From assembly GCA_016790695.1 (NCBI GenBank), contig JAEUOS010000155.1, positions 1 to 35,007 of the forward strand: a DNA stretch of 35,007 bases. The letters run 5' to 3'. This document shows positions 15,750 to 23,662 of the stretch, one piece after another. Made by a program: the position numbers and the translations under genes. The notes beneath the pieces are model-generated. The model did not search any database. It saw only the letters and a list, made by a program, of their open reading frames with translations, and was not told where the DNA came from. The DNA is from Burkholderiales bacterium (GTDB lineage Bacteria > Pseudomonadota > Gammaproteobacteria > Burkholderiales > JAEUOS01). The first letter of the stretch is position 1; each line of letters opens with the position of its first letter.

Positions 15750-16244
15750 CCGGAACCCGCCCTCGACCCACGCCAGCGCGCTCGCCCGTGTCAGCCTGAA
15801 GCCCGGCGTCACGCGCACGCGCGCGAGTTCCTCGCCGGCGGCGTCCGCGGCGCTCAGGTAGGCCTGCGGGTCGTCTTCATCGGGCTCGATGTCCAGGCGC
15901 ACCGTCACCTGCCCGGCAGCGGCGCTGACGGTGACGCTCTGGTGCAGCATCGCGTGCCGGTGCTGAGCGTGCCGGGCGAGAACCTCGGAGGCGGTCTTGA
16001 CCAGCGTGGCGAAGGCGGCGGCGTCGAGCGGCTTGGGGTTCTTCTTGTCGCGCCCCATGGTCCACGGCCCGGTCAGCGCGGGTTCGGGCTCGCCGTCCTT
16101 GATCATCTCGACGGCCCAGCCGTCGTCGTCGATGTTCTTGATCACCCGCGCGGTCCAGCCGTCGTCGCGCCACAGGCGCGGGTCCTGGGTGCGGGGATCG
16201 CGGCCGGGCGTGCGCGCGGGTGCTGCGTCGGGTTCGTCGGTCAT
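15738..16244 (-). CDS. Conserved protein of unknown function
   Basis: The 168-aa protein has no motif I can assign. It has a disordered, acidic/Pro-rich N-terminus (about 1-22), a Trp- and Lys-containing segment (RLWRDDGWTARV; DDDGWAVEMIKDGEPEPALT), the stretch GPWTMGRDKKNPKPLDAAAF, and an acidic middle (LDIEPDEDDPQAYL). It ends in GFRLTRASALAWVEGGFRLPR. The densely mixed charged and aromatic composition supports a real coding gene. No signal peptide or membrane helix is seen, so it is probably cytoplasmic. I chose the ATG at 16244 because the preceding in-frame residues are arginine-rich; no ribosome site is clear, so the start is uncertain. It lies 86 nt after the PaaI-type gene and overlaps the convergent AraC gene by 12 nt. 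Confidence 0.7.
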   Translation of the reverse strand: MTDEPDAAPARTPGRDPRTQDPRLWRDDGWTARVIKNIDDDGWAVEMIKDGEPEPALTGPWTMGRDKKNPKPLDAAAFATLVKTASEVLARHAQHRHAMLHQSVTVSAAAGQVTVRLDIEPDEDDPQAYLSAADAAGEELARVRVTPGFRLTRASALAWVEGGFRLPR

Positions 16245-16330
16245 GCGCGGGCGTCGGGTCCGGGAGGCAACGGGCGGGCCTGCATGGTACCGGGAACGGA
16301 CACGGGCGCAGGCACGGGCGCTCACGGCCG

Positions 16331-16741
16331 TCAGGCCGGGGCCACCGCGAACACCGCGCTCGCGCGCGCCACCTGCCGCTCGCCCGTCATCAGCCGCGCA
16401 TTCGCGAACGCCAGTTGCCGGCCGATGCGCGGCGCGTCCATCTCGACCCGGATCCAGTCGCCGATCCTGGCCGTGCCGGTGTAGTCGATGTTGAGGCTGG
16501 CGGTGGTCAGGCGGTGCGGCGGGTCGCCGCTGTACGCCATCAGGTAGCCGATGCCGACATCGGCAAGCGTCGCCAGCACGCCGCCGTGCACGGTGCCGCG
16601 CGCGTTGGTGTGGCGCTCGGTCACCAGCAGCCCGACCTCGAGGGACGCGCCCGCGCCCTTGCTGTAGAACGAACCCAGCGCGTCGAGCAGCGGGCTGGTG
16701 CGGAAGATCGGGCCGAAACCGGGCGGGATGGCGGATTCCAT
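16331..16741 (-). CDS. PaaI-family hotdog thioesterase
   Basis: The 136-aa single-hotdog protein carries the family signature GTVHGGVLATLADVGIG: H52-G53-G54 position the thioester and D61 is the likely catalytic acid. The central strands LTTASLNIDYTGTARIGDWI and the C-terminal QVARASAVFAVA fit the PaaI/4HBT fold, which acts as a cytoplasmic tetramer hydrolysing acyl- or aryl-CoA. GAGGACC lies close upstream of the ATG at 16741. It is 90 nt downstream of the FkbM methyltransferase gene on the same strand, so co-transcription is possible. The acyl-CoA substrate is unknown; a role in recycling CoA from the catabolic operons around it is plausible. Confidence 0.88.
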   Translation of the reverse strand: MESAIPPGFGPIFRTSPLLDALGSFYSKGAGASLEVGLLVTERHTNARGTVHGGVLATLADVGIGYLMAYSGDPPHRLTTASLNIDYTGTARIGDWIRVEMDAPRIGRQLAFANARLMTGERQVARASAVFAVAPA

Positions 16742-16831
16742 GCGATGGTCCTCGTCAGTCGGGTTTGACGGCGGGGCGGCGCGGTGCCCGATGCGATGCG
16801 CGACGTTCGTCGCGGGTGCGCCTGCGCCGCC

Positions 16832-17701
16832 TCAGGCGACCACATTGGGCACAGGCGGCGCCTTCATCGGCAGCCGCGGCGTCGCGCCGCCGGCGCGCAG
16901 CCCGGCGAGCGCCGCCACGCGCGCGGCATGCGCGTCGGGCTGGAACGCGAGCACGTTGTCGCCGCGCGCGAACTCCGGCGGCAGCGGGCGCTCCGGCGTC
17001 GGCTGATGCGCGACCAGGCCGTCCGGGCAGGCGAACAGGAAGCGGTAGCCGTAACCGGCCAGCAGCGCGAGCACGTCCCACGGGCCGTAGCCGAACGGCC
17101 GTTCCCAGGGGGCGAACAGTTCCATGAAAATCAGCGGCCGCCAGCCGGCGCCGAAGCTGGCCGCACCGCCGCGGAGCACCAGCAGTTCGGCGCCTTCGAC
17201 GTCGATCTTCACGAAATCGGGCGGCGCGATGCCCTCGGTCCGGAGAAAGCGGTCCAGCGTGGTGAACCGGCACGGGTACGACGCGATCTCCGCGGCGTGG
17301 TGCTCGCGCGACCACGCCGCGGACGGCGCCAGCGTGCCCATCGCGAAATGGCCGACCGGCACCTGGATCGTCGCCTCCTTCTCCGCCTCGGCCAGTCCCA
17401 TCGGCACGGTGACGACCGGCGCGCGCGCATCGGTGGCCAGCTGCACCCAGGTGCAGAGCTGGCAATACACGCGCATCACCGGCTCGAAGGCGACGACCAT
17501 CCCGCCGCGGCCGGCGCGGCGCGCGAAGAACAGCGCCATCTCGCCGAAATTGGCGCCGACGTCGAAACAGACGTCGCCCTCCTCGATGACCGCGGCGTAG
17601 ATCTGCTCCTCGAAGGAACGTGGCGCGGCCGGGTCGGCCGCCGCCTCCGGCACCTCGCGCGCGCCGAACAGGTGGCCGGCGACGCGCCGGATCAGGCTCA
17701 C
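16832..17701 (-). CDS. FkbM-family SAM-dependent methyltransferase
   Basis: The 289-aa protein contains the FkbM methyltransferase core. The SAM-binding motif I is CFDVGANFGEMALFFARR (about 46-63), then VVAFEPV, and the family signature FVKIDVEGAELLVLRG at 163-178. The C-terminal half (FGYGPWDVLALLAGYGYRFL) also fits. FkbM enzymes usually O-methylate sugars or polyketide hydroxyls. The start is a GTG at 17701 overlapping the stop of the MaoC-like gene as GTGA; the long open frame continuing upstream is the shadow of that gene. Pairing with a MaoC-like protein is odd for a sugar methyltransferase, so the acceptor remains open. Confidence 0.88.
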   Translation of the reverse strand: MSLIRRVAGHLFGAREVPEAAADPAAPRSFEEQIYAAVIEEGDVCFDVGANFGEMALFFARRAGRGGMVVAFEPVMRVYCQLCTWVQLATDARAPVVTVPMGLAEAEKEATIQVPVGHFAMGTLAPSAAWSREHHAAEIASYPCRFTTLDRFLRTEGIAPPDFVKIDVEGAELLVLRGGAASFGAGWRPLIFMELFAPWERPFGYGPWDVLALLAGYGYRFLFACPDGLVAHQPTPERPLPPEFARGDNVLAFQPDAHAARVAALAGLRAGGATPRLPMKAPPVPNVVA

Positions 17702-18537
17702 GGCGCGGGTGCCTCGGCGCTGCCGACGATCACCCGCTCGCCGGCAGCATCGCTGCACCAGACCGCGTAGGTCGTCCCGCCAGCGGAGGCATCCGCCTGC
17801 GCCCAGGCCGCCACCGGCGTGTCGACCGGCAGCGGCCGCCGGAAGCGGATGTCGAGCGCGCCGCCGTCGTTCCAGCGCGGCCCGAGGTGCGCGAGCAGCA
17901 GGCGCCAGATCAGGGTCATGACCAGCTTGCCCTGGACGATGTTCACGCCCAGCGGCGTGGGGCGCGCGAACGCCGGGTCGAGGTGGGTCGGGTCGCGCGC
18001 GCCGGCGCCCGCGCCCAAGGCCTGCAGGCGGGCCATCGGATAGCGGTCCGCGAGCGGGCCGATCGGCGCCGCTGCCGCCGGTTGTTCCGCGCCCGCCGCC
18101 GCGGGTGCCGGCGGGCGCGCGCCGGACCGCGCGCCGGCGCCGGCCCACAGCTGCGTCATGCGCTGCTCGGCGACCAGCGCGCCGCCCGCGTCGCGCGCGG
18201 CCGATAGCAGCTCGAACCGGAGCCGGCCGTCGCGCTCCTCGACCGCACCGACCCTGAGATCGAGGTCCAGGCGCTCGCCGCGGCGCGGCGCGCGCAGGCT
18301 CCGGAACGTCTGGCCGAGCTGCAGCGTGCCGCTGGGCCAGCGCCCGCCGAGCGCCTGCTTGGTGAAGCGCACCAGCGAGAGGGCGAGCGGCGGCACCTGC
18401 GCCCGCGCATACGCCGGATGCGCCTCGCCGGTCGCGTCGAGATAGGCATCGACGAAGGCGTCGTCGAGCACGCAGGCGACGTTGGCAAAGCGCGCCCCGG
18501 GACGCAGGAGGCGCAGGTCCAGCACCGGTTCGAGCAT
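17698..18537 (-). CDS. MaoC-like double-hotdog protein
   Basis: The 279-aa protein appears to be two hotdog units joined by an Ala/Pro/Gly-rich linker (about 134-160). The C-terminal half carries a hydratase-2-like motif, DPTHLDPAFARPTPLG (D182, H185), then VNIVQGKLVMTL and DIRFRRPLPVDTPV. The N-terminal half has a similar but weaker TGEAHPAYA (about 35-43). This is the layout of MaoC/R-hydratase-type enoyl-CoA hydratases and mesaconyl- or acyl-CoA dehydratases. It probably hydrates or dehydrates an acyl-CoA, but the first motif is poor and activity is not certain. It overlaps the FkbM gene by 4 nt and is divergent from the Bug-crotonase-CoA-transferase operon. Confidence 0.78.
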   Translation of the reverse strand: MLEPVLDLRLLRPGARFANVACVLDDAFVDAYLDATGEAHPAYARAQVPPLALSLVRFTKQALGGRWPSGTLQLGQTFRSLRAPRRGERLDLDLRVGAVEERDGRLRFELLSAARDAGGALVAEQRMTQLWAGAGARSGARPPAPAAAGAEQPAAAAPIGPLADRYPMARLQALGAGAGARDPTHLDPAFARPTPLGVNIVQGKLVMTLIWRLLLAHLGPRWNDGGALDIRFRRPLPVDTPVAAWAQADASAGGTTYAVWCSDAAGERVIVGSAEAPAP

Positions 18538-18621
18538 CGCGGGATTCCAGGAGCGCGCAGGCGGATCGCTGCCGTCGCGATGTTACGATGTTCGCTGCGC
18601 TTCGCCTACGAGGAGACGGCA

Positions 18622-19593
18622 ATGACGACCACGACCGCGCGCCGCCTGGCCGGCATCGCCTGCGCGCTCGCCTGCACCACCGCGCAGGCGCAGGCCGACT
18701 ACCCGGCCAAGCCGATCAGCATCGTCGTGACCTTCGGCGCCGGGTCGGGTTCGGACGTGGCGGCGCGCCTGTACGCCAAGGCGCTCAAGGACAAGCTGGG
18801 CGCCACCGCGGTGGTCGACCTCAAGCCCGGCGCGGCCGGGATGATTGGCGCGCAGGCGGTCGCGCGCGCGGCGCCGGACGGCTACACCCTGCTGATGGGC
18901 AGCGGCACGGTCAACGCCGCCAATTACCCGCTGTTCCGCGACCGCATCACCTACCAGCCGCAGAGCTTCGCCGTCGCCGGCATCCTCTACACCTCGCCGG
19001 CGACGCTGTTCGCGGCGCGCGAGTTCAAGGGCGACGGTGTCGCCGAGGTGCTCGCCGAGGCCGGCCGCGGCGGCCGCAAGCTCGCCTGCGGCAGCGGCAA
19101 CGCGGTCACCCAGGTGGCGTGCGAGATGCTCAAGCGCAAGACCGGCCTCGACATCGTCACCGTCAACTACAAGGGCAACGCGCAGTCGCTCACCGACCTG
19201 GCCGGCGGCCAGATCACGGTGGCGTTCTCCGACCTCGCCGCGGCCGCGCCGTTCATGCAGCGCGGCGCGGCGCGCCCGATCGCCGTGCCCAGCCGCAGCC
19301 GCCATGCGACGCTGCCGCAGGTGAAGACCTTCGCCGAGCAGGGCATCGCCGACTTCGACTTCCTTTCCTGGAACGGCATCTTCGTGCCCGCCGGCACGCC
19401 CGCGGAGATCATCGGCAAGCTCAACGAGGCGGTGCGCCACCTGCTCACCACCCCCGAGTGGGAGAACCTGCGCCTGTCCACCGCGGGCCTCAAGGTCAGC
19501 GGCGAACTCAAGGAAGCGCAGGACTTCGTCGCCTCCGAGATCGCCAAGTGGGAGCGCTACGTGCGCGAGTCCGGCGTCAAGGGCAGCGAGTAG
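18622..19593 (+). CDS. Bug-family periplasmic solute-binding receptor
   Basis: The 323-aa protein has a Sec signal peptide (MTTTTARRLAGIACALACTT, cleavage near AQAQA/DYP). It is followed by YPAKPISIVVTFGAGSGSDV, VVDLKPGAAGMIGAQ, PDGYTLLMGSG and VNYKGNAQSLTDLAGGQITV. It is more divergent than the other three Bug proteins in the window: it lacks the usual VVENRPGA and has a longer insert around LACGSGNAVTQVACEML. GAGGAG precedes the ATG at 18622. It leads a three-gene unit with a crotonase (4-nt gap) and a class III CoA-transferase, so its ligand is probably a carboxylic acid that is then converted to a CoA ester. No TctA/TctB membrane genes are present. Confidence 0.92.
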   Translation: MTTTTARRLAGIACALACTTAQAQADYPAKPISIVVTFGAGSGSDVAARLYAKALKDKLGATAVVDLKPGAAGMIGAQAVARAAPDGYTLLMGSGTVNAANYPLFRDRITYQPQSFAVAGILYTSPATLFAAREFKGDGVAEVLAEAGRGGRKLACGSGNAVTQVACEMLKRKTGLDIVTVNYKGNAQSLTDLAGGQITVAFSDLAAAAPFMQRGAARPIAVPSRSRHATLPQVKTFAEQGIADFDFLSWNGIFVPAGTPAEIIGKLNEAVRHLLTTPEWENLRLSTAGLKVSGELKEAQDFVASEIAKWERYVRESGVKGSE

Positions 19594-19597
19594 GCCG

Positions 19598-20362
19598 ATG
19601 GACGCCCCGCTGCTCAGCGCCGACGACGGCGCGACGCGCATCCTGACCCTGAACCGGCCGGGCAGGCGCAACGCGCTCGACGACGCGCTGCTGCACGCGC
19701 TGCGCGGCGCCCTCGCCGCGGCGTTCGCCGACGACGCGGTGCGCACCATCGTGCTCACCGGCGCCGGCGACGGCTTTTGCTCGGGGCGCGACCGCAACGA
19801 CGTCGGCGGGCCGCAGTCCGCGCCGGTGCAGCTGCAGGACGGCTCGCTCGATGCGACGGTGAGCCTGTTCACGCGCACCCTTGCGATGCTGCTCGACGCC
19901 CCCAAGCCGACGGTCGCCGCGGTGCACGGCTTCGCGCTCGCCGGCGGCCAGGCGCTGACGCTGGCGTGCGACTTCGTCGTCGCCGAGCGCGGCAGCCGCT
20001 TCGGCAACCCCGAGATGCGCTTCGGGTTTCCGGCGGCGATGAACACCGTGCTGCTGGCGCGCCACCTCGGCCGGCGCCGGGCGCTGGAGATCGCGCTCAC
20101 CGGCGCCAGCTACGACGCCGAGGAATACGCGCAGCTGGGCCTCGTCAACCGGCTCGCCGCGCCGGGCGAGCTCGCCGCGGCCACCGCCGCGTTCGTCGCC
20201 GCGCTCAACGCGCTCGCGCCCTGGTCGGTGCGGCGCACGAAGGAACTGTTCCGCATCGCCGAGGATGCGACGCTCGACGGCCAGCTGCACGCCGGCGACC
20301 AGCTCAACCAGCTGCTGCGCCTGAACGCGCAGACGGCCCCCCTGTTCCGGGAGAAGACGTGA
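19598..20362 (+). CDS. Enoyl-CoA hydratase/isomerase-family protein (crotonase fold)
   Basis: The 254-aa crotonase-superfamily protein shows ILTLNRPGRRNALD, an oxyanion-hole strand TGAGDGFCSGRDRND, and HGFALAGGQALTLACDFVVA, followed by FGNPEMRFGFP. By alignment to rat enoyl-CoA hydratase from memory, the Glu144 position is Ala119, whereas the Glu164 position is kept (E139). A one-glutamate active site suggests an isomerase, a hydrolase/lyase or altered hydratase chemistry rather than standard beta-oxidation hydration. It is placed between the Bug receptor and the CoA-transferase, whose GTG start overlaps its stop (GTGA). It should act on the CoA ester formed by that enzyme. Confidence 0.88.
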   Translation: MDAPLLSADDGATRILTLNRPGRRNALDDALLHALRGALAAAFADDAVRTIVLTGAGDGFCSGRDRNDVGGPQSAPVQLQDGSLDATVSLFTRTLAMLLDAPKPTVAAVHGFALAGGQALTLACDFVVAERGSRFGNPEMRFGFPAAMNTVLLARHLGRRRALEIALTGASYDAEEYAQLGLVNRLAAPGELAAATAAFVAALNALAPWSVRRTKELFRIAEDATLDGQLHAGDQLNQLLRLNAQTAPLFREKT

Positions 20363-21579
20363 ACCCCCCGCCCCCTTCGCCCGCGGACGCGCGCGCCGGG
20401 CCGCTCGCCGGCGTGCGCGTCCTCGAGCTCGCCGCGATCATCGCCGGCCCCTCGTGCGCACGCTACCTCGCCGACCACGGCGCCGAGGTGATCAAGATCG
20501 AGCGCCACCCCGCAGGCGACGTCAGCCGCGTCACCAACCGCGGCCGGATGGCGCGCAGCGCCATGTACGTGCAGCACAACAACGGCAAGAAGGGCATGTG
20601 CGTCGACCTGACCCGCCCCGAGGGCGTCGCCATCGTCAAGCGCCTGGTCGCGCAGTGCGACGTCGTCGTCGAGGCCTTCACGCCCGGGGTGATGAAGAAG
20701 CTGGGCCTGGCCTACGACGACCTGAAGGCGATCAACCCGAAGCTGATCATGTGCTCGATCAGCGGCTTCGGCCAGACCGGCCCGAACGCCGGCCGCCCCG
20801 GCTACGCCCACATGGCGCACGCGATGACCGGCTGGGTCGCGCTGCAGTTCCTGCACCGCGACCCGCCGGAGCCGCCGCGCGGCCCCGGCGTCGCGCTGGC
20901 CGACGTGGTGACCGGCATCACCGCGTTCGGCGCCATCTGCGCGGCGCTGTTCCGGCGCGAGCGCACGGGCCGCGGCGAACACCTCGACGTCGCGCTGTTC
21001 GATGCGCTGTTCGCCGCCAACGACGACGCCTATCAGCGCTGCCTGATCACCGGCGGCACCGAGGTCTGGTACCACCCGGTGCACAAGACGCTCGACGGCT
21101 ACGTCACCGCCAACGTCGGCCCGGACTTCCGCGCCTGGGAGAACGCCTGCAAGGCGATCGGCCGGCCCGAGCTGCTCGCCGACCCGCGCTTCGCGACCCA
21201 GGCCGCGGTGCAGGAGAACCGCGCCGAGGCCGCGCGCATCATGCAGGAGTGGCTCGCCACCAGGACCTCGGAGGAAGCCGACCGCGTCCTCACCGCCCAC
21301 CACGTGGTCTGCGGCGTGGTCAAGACCGTGCCCGAGGCGGTGCGCCAGCCGCAGGTGCGCGCGCGCGGCCTCGTCGCCGAGGTCGACGACCCGATCCTCG
21401 GTCACATCGAGGTGATGAACGCGCCGGTCAAGTTCCGCGAGGCGGCGGTCGGCGTCAAGGGGCATGCGCCGACGCTGGGCGAGCACAACGCGCAGGTGCT
21501 GCAGGAACTGCTCGGGCTCGGCGCCGAGGAGGTCGAGCGCCTGCGCGCGGCCGGCGTGCTGGTCGAGGCGCGCGTCTGA
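20359..21579 (+). CDS. Class III (CaiB/BaiF) CoA-transferase
   Basis: The 406-aa protein has the class III CoA-transferase fold: an N-terminal GVRVLELAAIIAGPSCARYL, then ADHGAEVIKIERHPAGD, VQHNNGKKGMCVDL and CSISGFGQTGP. The likely catalytic aspartate is D182 in VALADVVTGI. C-terminal segments GRGEHLDVALFDA and the PVKFRE-type end fit CaiB/BaiF proteins, whose acyl group is carried on Asp. It moves CoA from a donor such as succinyl-CoA onto a carboxylic acid in the cytoplasm. The GTG start at 20359 overlaps the crotonase stop; upstream in-frame sequence is shadow. It is the last gene of the Bug-crotonase-transferase unit, converging on the next Bug gene. Confidence 0.92.
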   Translation: MNPPPPSPADARAGPLAGVRVLELAAIIAGPSCARYLADHGAEVIKIERHPAGDVSRVTNRGRMARSAMYVQHNNGKKGMCVDLTRPEGVAIVKRLVAQCDVVVEAFTPGVMKKLGLAYDDLKAINPKLIMCSISGFGQTGPNAGRPGYAHMAHAMTGWVALQFLHRDPPEPPRGPGVALADVVTGITAFGAICAALFRRERTGRGEHLDVALFDALFAANDDAYQRCLITGGTEVWYHPVHKTLDGYVTANVGPDFRAWENACKAIGRPELLADPRFATQAAVQENRAEAARIMQEWLATRTSEEADRVLTAHHVVCGVVKTVPEAVRQPQVRARGLVAEVDDPILGHIEVMNAPVKFREAAVGVKGHAPTLGEHNAQVLQELLGLGAEEVERLRAAGVLVEARV

Positions 21580-21584
21580 CGCGC
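21570..21584. terminator. 15-bp palindrome at convergent gene ends
   Basis: GCGCGTC-T-GACGCGC is a perfect inverted repeat that includes the stop codon of the CoA-transferase gene. The convergent Bug gene ends 35 nt further on. As RNA it would give a 6-bp stem with a 3-nt loop. No T-tract follows, so it is only a possible terminator. Confidence 0.28.
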
Positions 21585-21618
21585 CCGGCCGCCCGCGCGC
21601 GCGTTGCGTTGACGGGCC

Positions 21619-22584
21619 CTAGTCCAGCCGCGCGCCGGAGCGCCTGACGACCGCGCCCCACTTCGCGTATTCGGCGCGCACCATCGCGGCGATCGCCTCG
21701 GGCGCCATGCTCGCCGCGTCGAAGCCCTGCGCCGCCACGCGCTCGCGCGCCTCCGCGTCGCGCATGCCCTCGTCGAAGGCGCGCGCGAGCCGCGTCACCG
21801 TCGCCGGCGCGACCCCGGCCGGCGCGAACACCGCGCCCCACGAGGCCGCCTCGTAGCCGGGCAGGCCCGCCTCGTGCAGGCTCGGCACCTCGGGCAGGGC
21901 GGCGGAGCGCTCGCGCGAGGTGACCGCGAGCGCGCGCAGGCGCCCCGCCCGCACGTGCGGCAGCACCGACGGCAGGCCGTCGAACATCATGGTCAGGCTG
22001 CCGGCGATCAGGTCGGTCACCGCCGGCGCGCTGCCGCGGTAGGGGATGTGCACGACGAAGGTGTTGGTCATGCTCTTGAACAGCTCGCCGGCCAGGTGGA
22101 TCGTGGTGCCGTTGCCGGCGGAGCCGAAGGTGTGCCGGCCGGGGTTGGCGCGCAGCAGCGCGATCAGTTCGCGCACGTCCTTCGCCGGCACGGCCGGATG
22201 CACGACCAGGAGGTTGGGCACGCGCACCAGCAGCGCCACCGGCACCAGGTCCTTCTGCGCGTCGTAGGGCATCTTCGCGTAGAGATGCGGGTTGATCGCG
22301 ACCACGCCGGGCGTGGTCAGCAGCAGCGTGTAGCCGTCGGGCGCCGCCTTGGCGACGCTGTCGGCGCCGATGGTGCCGCCGGCGCCGGGCCGGTTCTCCA
22401 CCACCATCGGCTGCCCGAGGCGCCGGGCGGCGCGCTCGGCCGCGACCCGCGCGATGACGTCGGTGGCGCCGCCGGCCGGGAACGGCACCACCAGGCGCAG
22501 CGGCCGGCTCGGGAAGTCCTGCGCCGCCGCCCACGGGGCGGCCAGCGCGATGCATGCGGCAGCGAGCAGGCGGGCGATCCGCAT
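21619..22584 (-). CDS. Bug-family periplasmic solute-binding receptor
   Basis: The 321-aa protein has a signal peptide (MRIARLLAAACIALAAPWAA, cleavage near AQ/DFP) and canonical Bug segments: FPSRPLRLVVPFPAGGATDV, VVENRPGAGGTIGADSVA, PDGYTLLLTTPG, HIPYRGSAPAVTDLIAGSL and LPEVPSLHEAGLPGYEAAS. It closely resembles the copy at 6324-7286 in layout. It begins 8 nt after the stop of the SDR gene, with GAGG about 7 nt before the ATG, and appears to be the last gene of the long minus-strand operon. That operon already encodes an ABC transporter and a second Bug receptor. Ligand unknown; no TctA/TctB partners are present. Confidence 0.93.
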   Translation of the reverse strand: MRIARLLAAACIALAAPWAAAQDFPSRPLRLVVPFPAGGATDVIARVAAERAARRLGQPMVVENRPGAGGTIGADSVAKAAPDGYTLLLTTPGVVAINPHLYAKMPYDAQKDLVPVALLVRVPNLLVVHPAVPAKDVRELIALLRANPGRHTFGSAGNGTTIHLAGELFKSMTNTFVVHIPYRGSAPAVTDLIAGSLTMMFDGLPSVLPHVRAGRLRALAVTSRERSAALPEVPSLHEAGLPGYEAASWGAVFAPAGVAPATVTRLARAFDEGMRDAEARERVAAQGFDAASMAPEAIAAMVRAEYAKWGAVVRRSGARLD

Positions 22585-22591
22585 CAGCGCC

Positions 22592-23356
22592 TCACGCCTC
22601 GTGCGCGCCGCCGTCGACCAGGAGCGCGCAGCCGGTGATGTTGCGCGCGTCCGGCGAGACGAGGAAGGCCGCGGACGCCGCGATGTCCTCGGGCGTCGAA
22701 TTGCGCCTGAGCGGCGTGACGCGCCGGAACATCTCCAGCGCCTCGTCGGGCGTGCCCCAGCCGCCGGTGGTCGCGCGCACCATCGGCGTGTCGACCACCC
22801 CCGGGCAGACCGCGTTGACGCGGATGTTCTCCTCGCCCAGTTCGAGCGCGAGGCTGCGCATCAGGCCGACGACGCCGTGCTTGGCGGCGCTGTAGAGCGA
22901 GATCATCGGCCGGCCGTGCACGCCGAGGCCGGAGGCGGTGAAGAGGATGGCGGCGCCGTCGGCCTGGCGCGCCGGCGAGGCGCGCAGCGCGGCGAGCGCC
23001 GCGCGCGCCATCAGGGTCGGCCCGAGCAGCACGCCGTCGAACACGCGGCGCATGGTCGGCTCGTCGGTCGCGTCGAAGCGGCCGGTCCAGCCGACCCCGG
23101 CGTTCGCATGCAGGACGTCGAGCCGGCCCCACGCCGCCAGCACCGCCGCCACCGCCTGCGCGCCGTCCGCGGCCTGCGTGTGGTCGCAGGCCAGCGCGAT
23201 GCCGCCGATGTCCCGCGCGACGGCCTGCGCGCCGTCGCGATCGATGTCGGCGACCGCGACCCGGGCGCCCTCGGCCGCATAGCGCCGCGCGCACGCCGCG
23301 CCGATGCCGCTGGCGCCGCCGGTGACGAGCGCCACCCGATCCTGGAGACGCTTCAT
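22592..23356 (-). CDS. Short-chain dehydrogenase/reductase (classical SDR)
   Basis: The 254-aa SDR has VALVTGGASGIG for cofactor binding, DIDRD after beta-2 (acidic, favouring NAD), HANAG in place of the usual NNAG, the catalytic pair in YSAAKHG, and VNAVCPGVVDTPM with C-terminal NITGCALLVDGG. It should act as an NAD-dependent alcohol dehydrogenase or ketoreductase on an intermediate of the pathway served by this operon. The start at 23356 overlaps the stop of the small dimeric-barrel gene (ATGA). An in-frame upstream extension is the shadow of that gene. Substrate unknown. Confidence 0.9.
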   Translation of the reverse strand: MKRLQDRVALVTGGASGIGAACARRYAAEGARVAVADIDRDGAQAVARDIGGIALACDHTQAADGAQAVAAVLAAWGRLDVLHANAGVGWTGRFDATDEPTMRRVFDGVLLGPTLMARAALAALRASPARQADGAAILFTASGLGVHGRPMISLYSAAKHGVVGLMRSLALELGEENIRVNAVCPGVVDTPMVRATTGGWGTPDEALEMFRRVTPLRRNSTPEDIAASAAFLVSPDARNITGCALLVDGGAHEA

Positions 23357-23655
23357 GCGCCGTGCTCCGCCTTGAACAATGCCTTGACCGCGGTATAGGG
23401 CAGCATGCGCGAGTAGTCGAAGTCGATCAGCCCGGCCTTGACCATCGGCAGTTCCGCCATCACCGCGCGCGCCTCCTCCAGGCTCGCGCACTCCAGCACC
23501 ACCATCGCGCCGGGGCGATCGGGCAGCACGTGCATGCTGCGGAAGGTGCCGGCCGCATAGCGCGCGAAGGCGGCGGCGGCTTCGGCTTCGGCCAGCGGCG
23601 CCAGGTCGGCGTCGCGCACGCCGGGCATCCGGCGCGACAGGGCGAGGATCTGCAT
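23353..23655 (-). CDS. Small YciI/muconolactone-isomerase-like dimeric alpha-beta-barrel protein
   Basis: The 100-aa protein begins MQILALSRRMPGVRDADLAP and continues with an alpha-helical AEAAAAFARYAAGTF, then SMHVLPDRPGAMVVLECASL, EEARAVMAELPMVKAGL and IDFDYSRMLPY. The beta-alpha-beta-beta-alpha-beta order, the DRPGAVVLLEC-type strand and the LPLVKAGLIDFD-type end resemble YciI- and muconolactone-isomerase-type ferredoxin-like proteins. Such proteins form dimers or decamers and often catalyse lactone or ring steps in aromatic degradation. A specific reaction cannot be assigned. It is coupled to the downstream SDR (ATGA) and lies 7 nt after the F420-reductase-like gene. Confidence 0.72.
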   Translation of the reverse strand: MQILALSRRMPGVRDADLAPLAEAEAAAAFARYAAGTFRSMHVLPDRPGAMVVLECASLEEARAVMAELPMVKAGLIDFDYSRMLPYTAVKALFKAEHGA

Positions 23656-23662
23656 GGCGGTG

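Noticed and set aside
16301..16321. Two copies of CACGGGCGC at a 12-bp period upstream of the unknown gene
   Set aside because: Short and GC-rich in a GC-rich region; no evidence of function.
18582..18591. Possible -10 box (TACGAT) in the gap between the MaoC-like gene and the Bug gene at 18622
   Set aside because: No -35 element at a proper distance; a four-of-six match is not enough.
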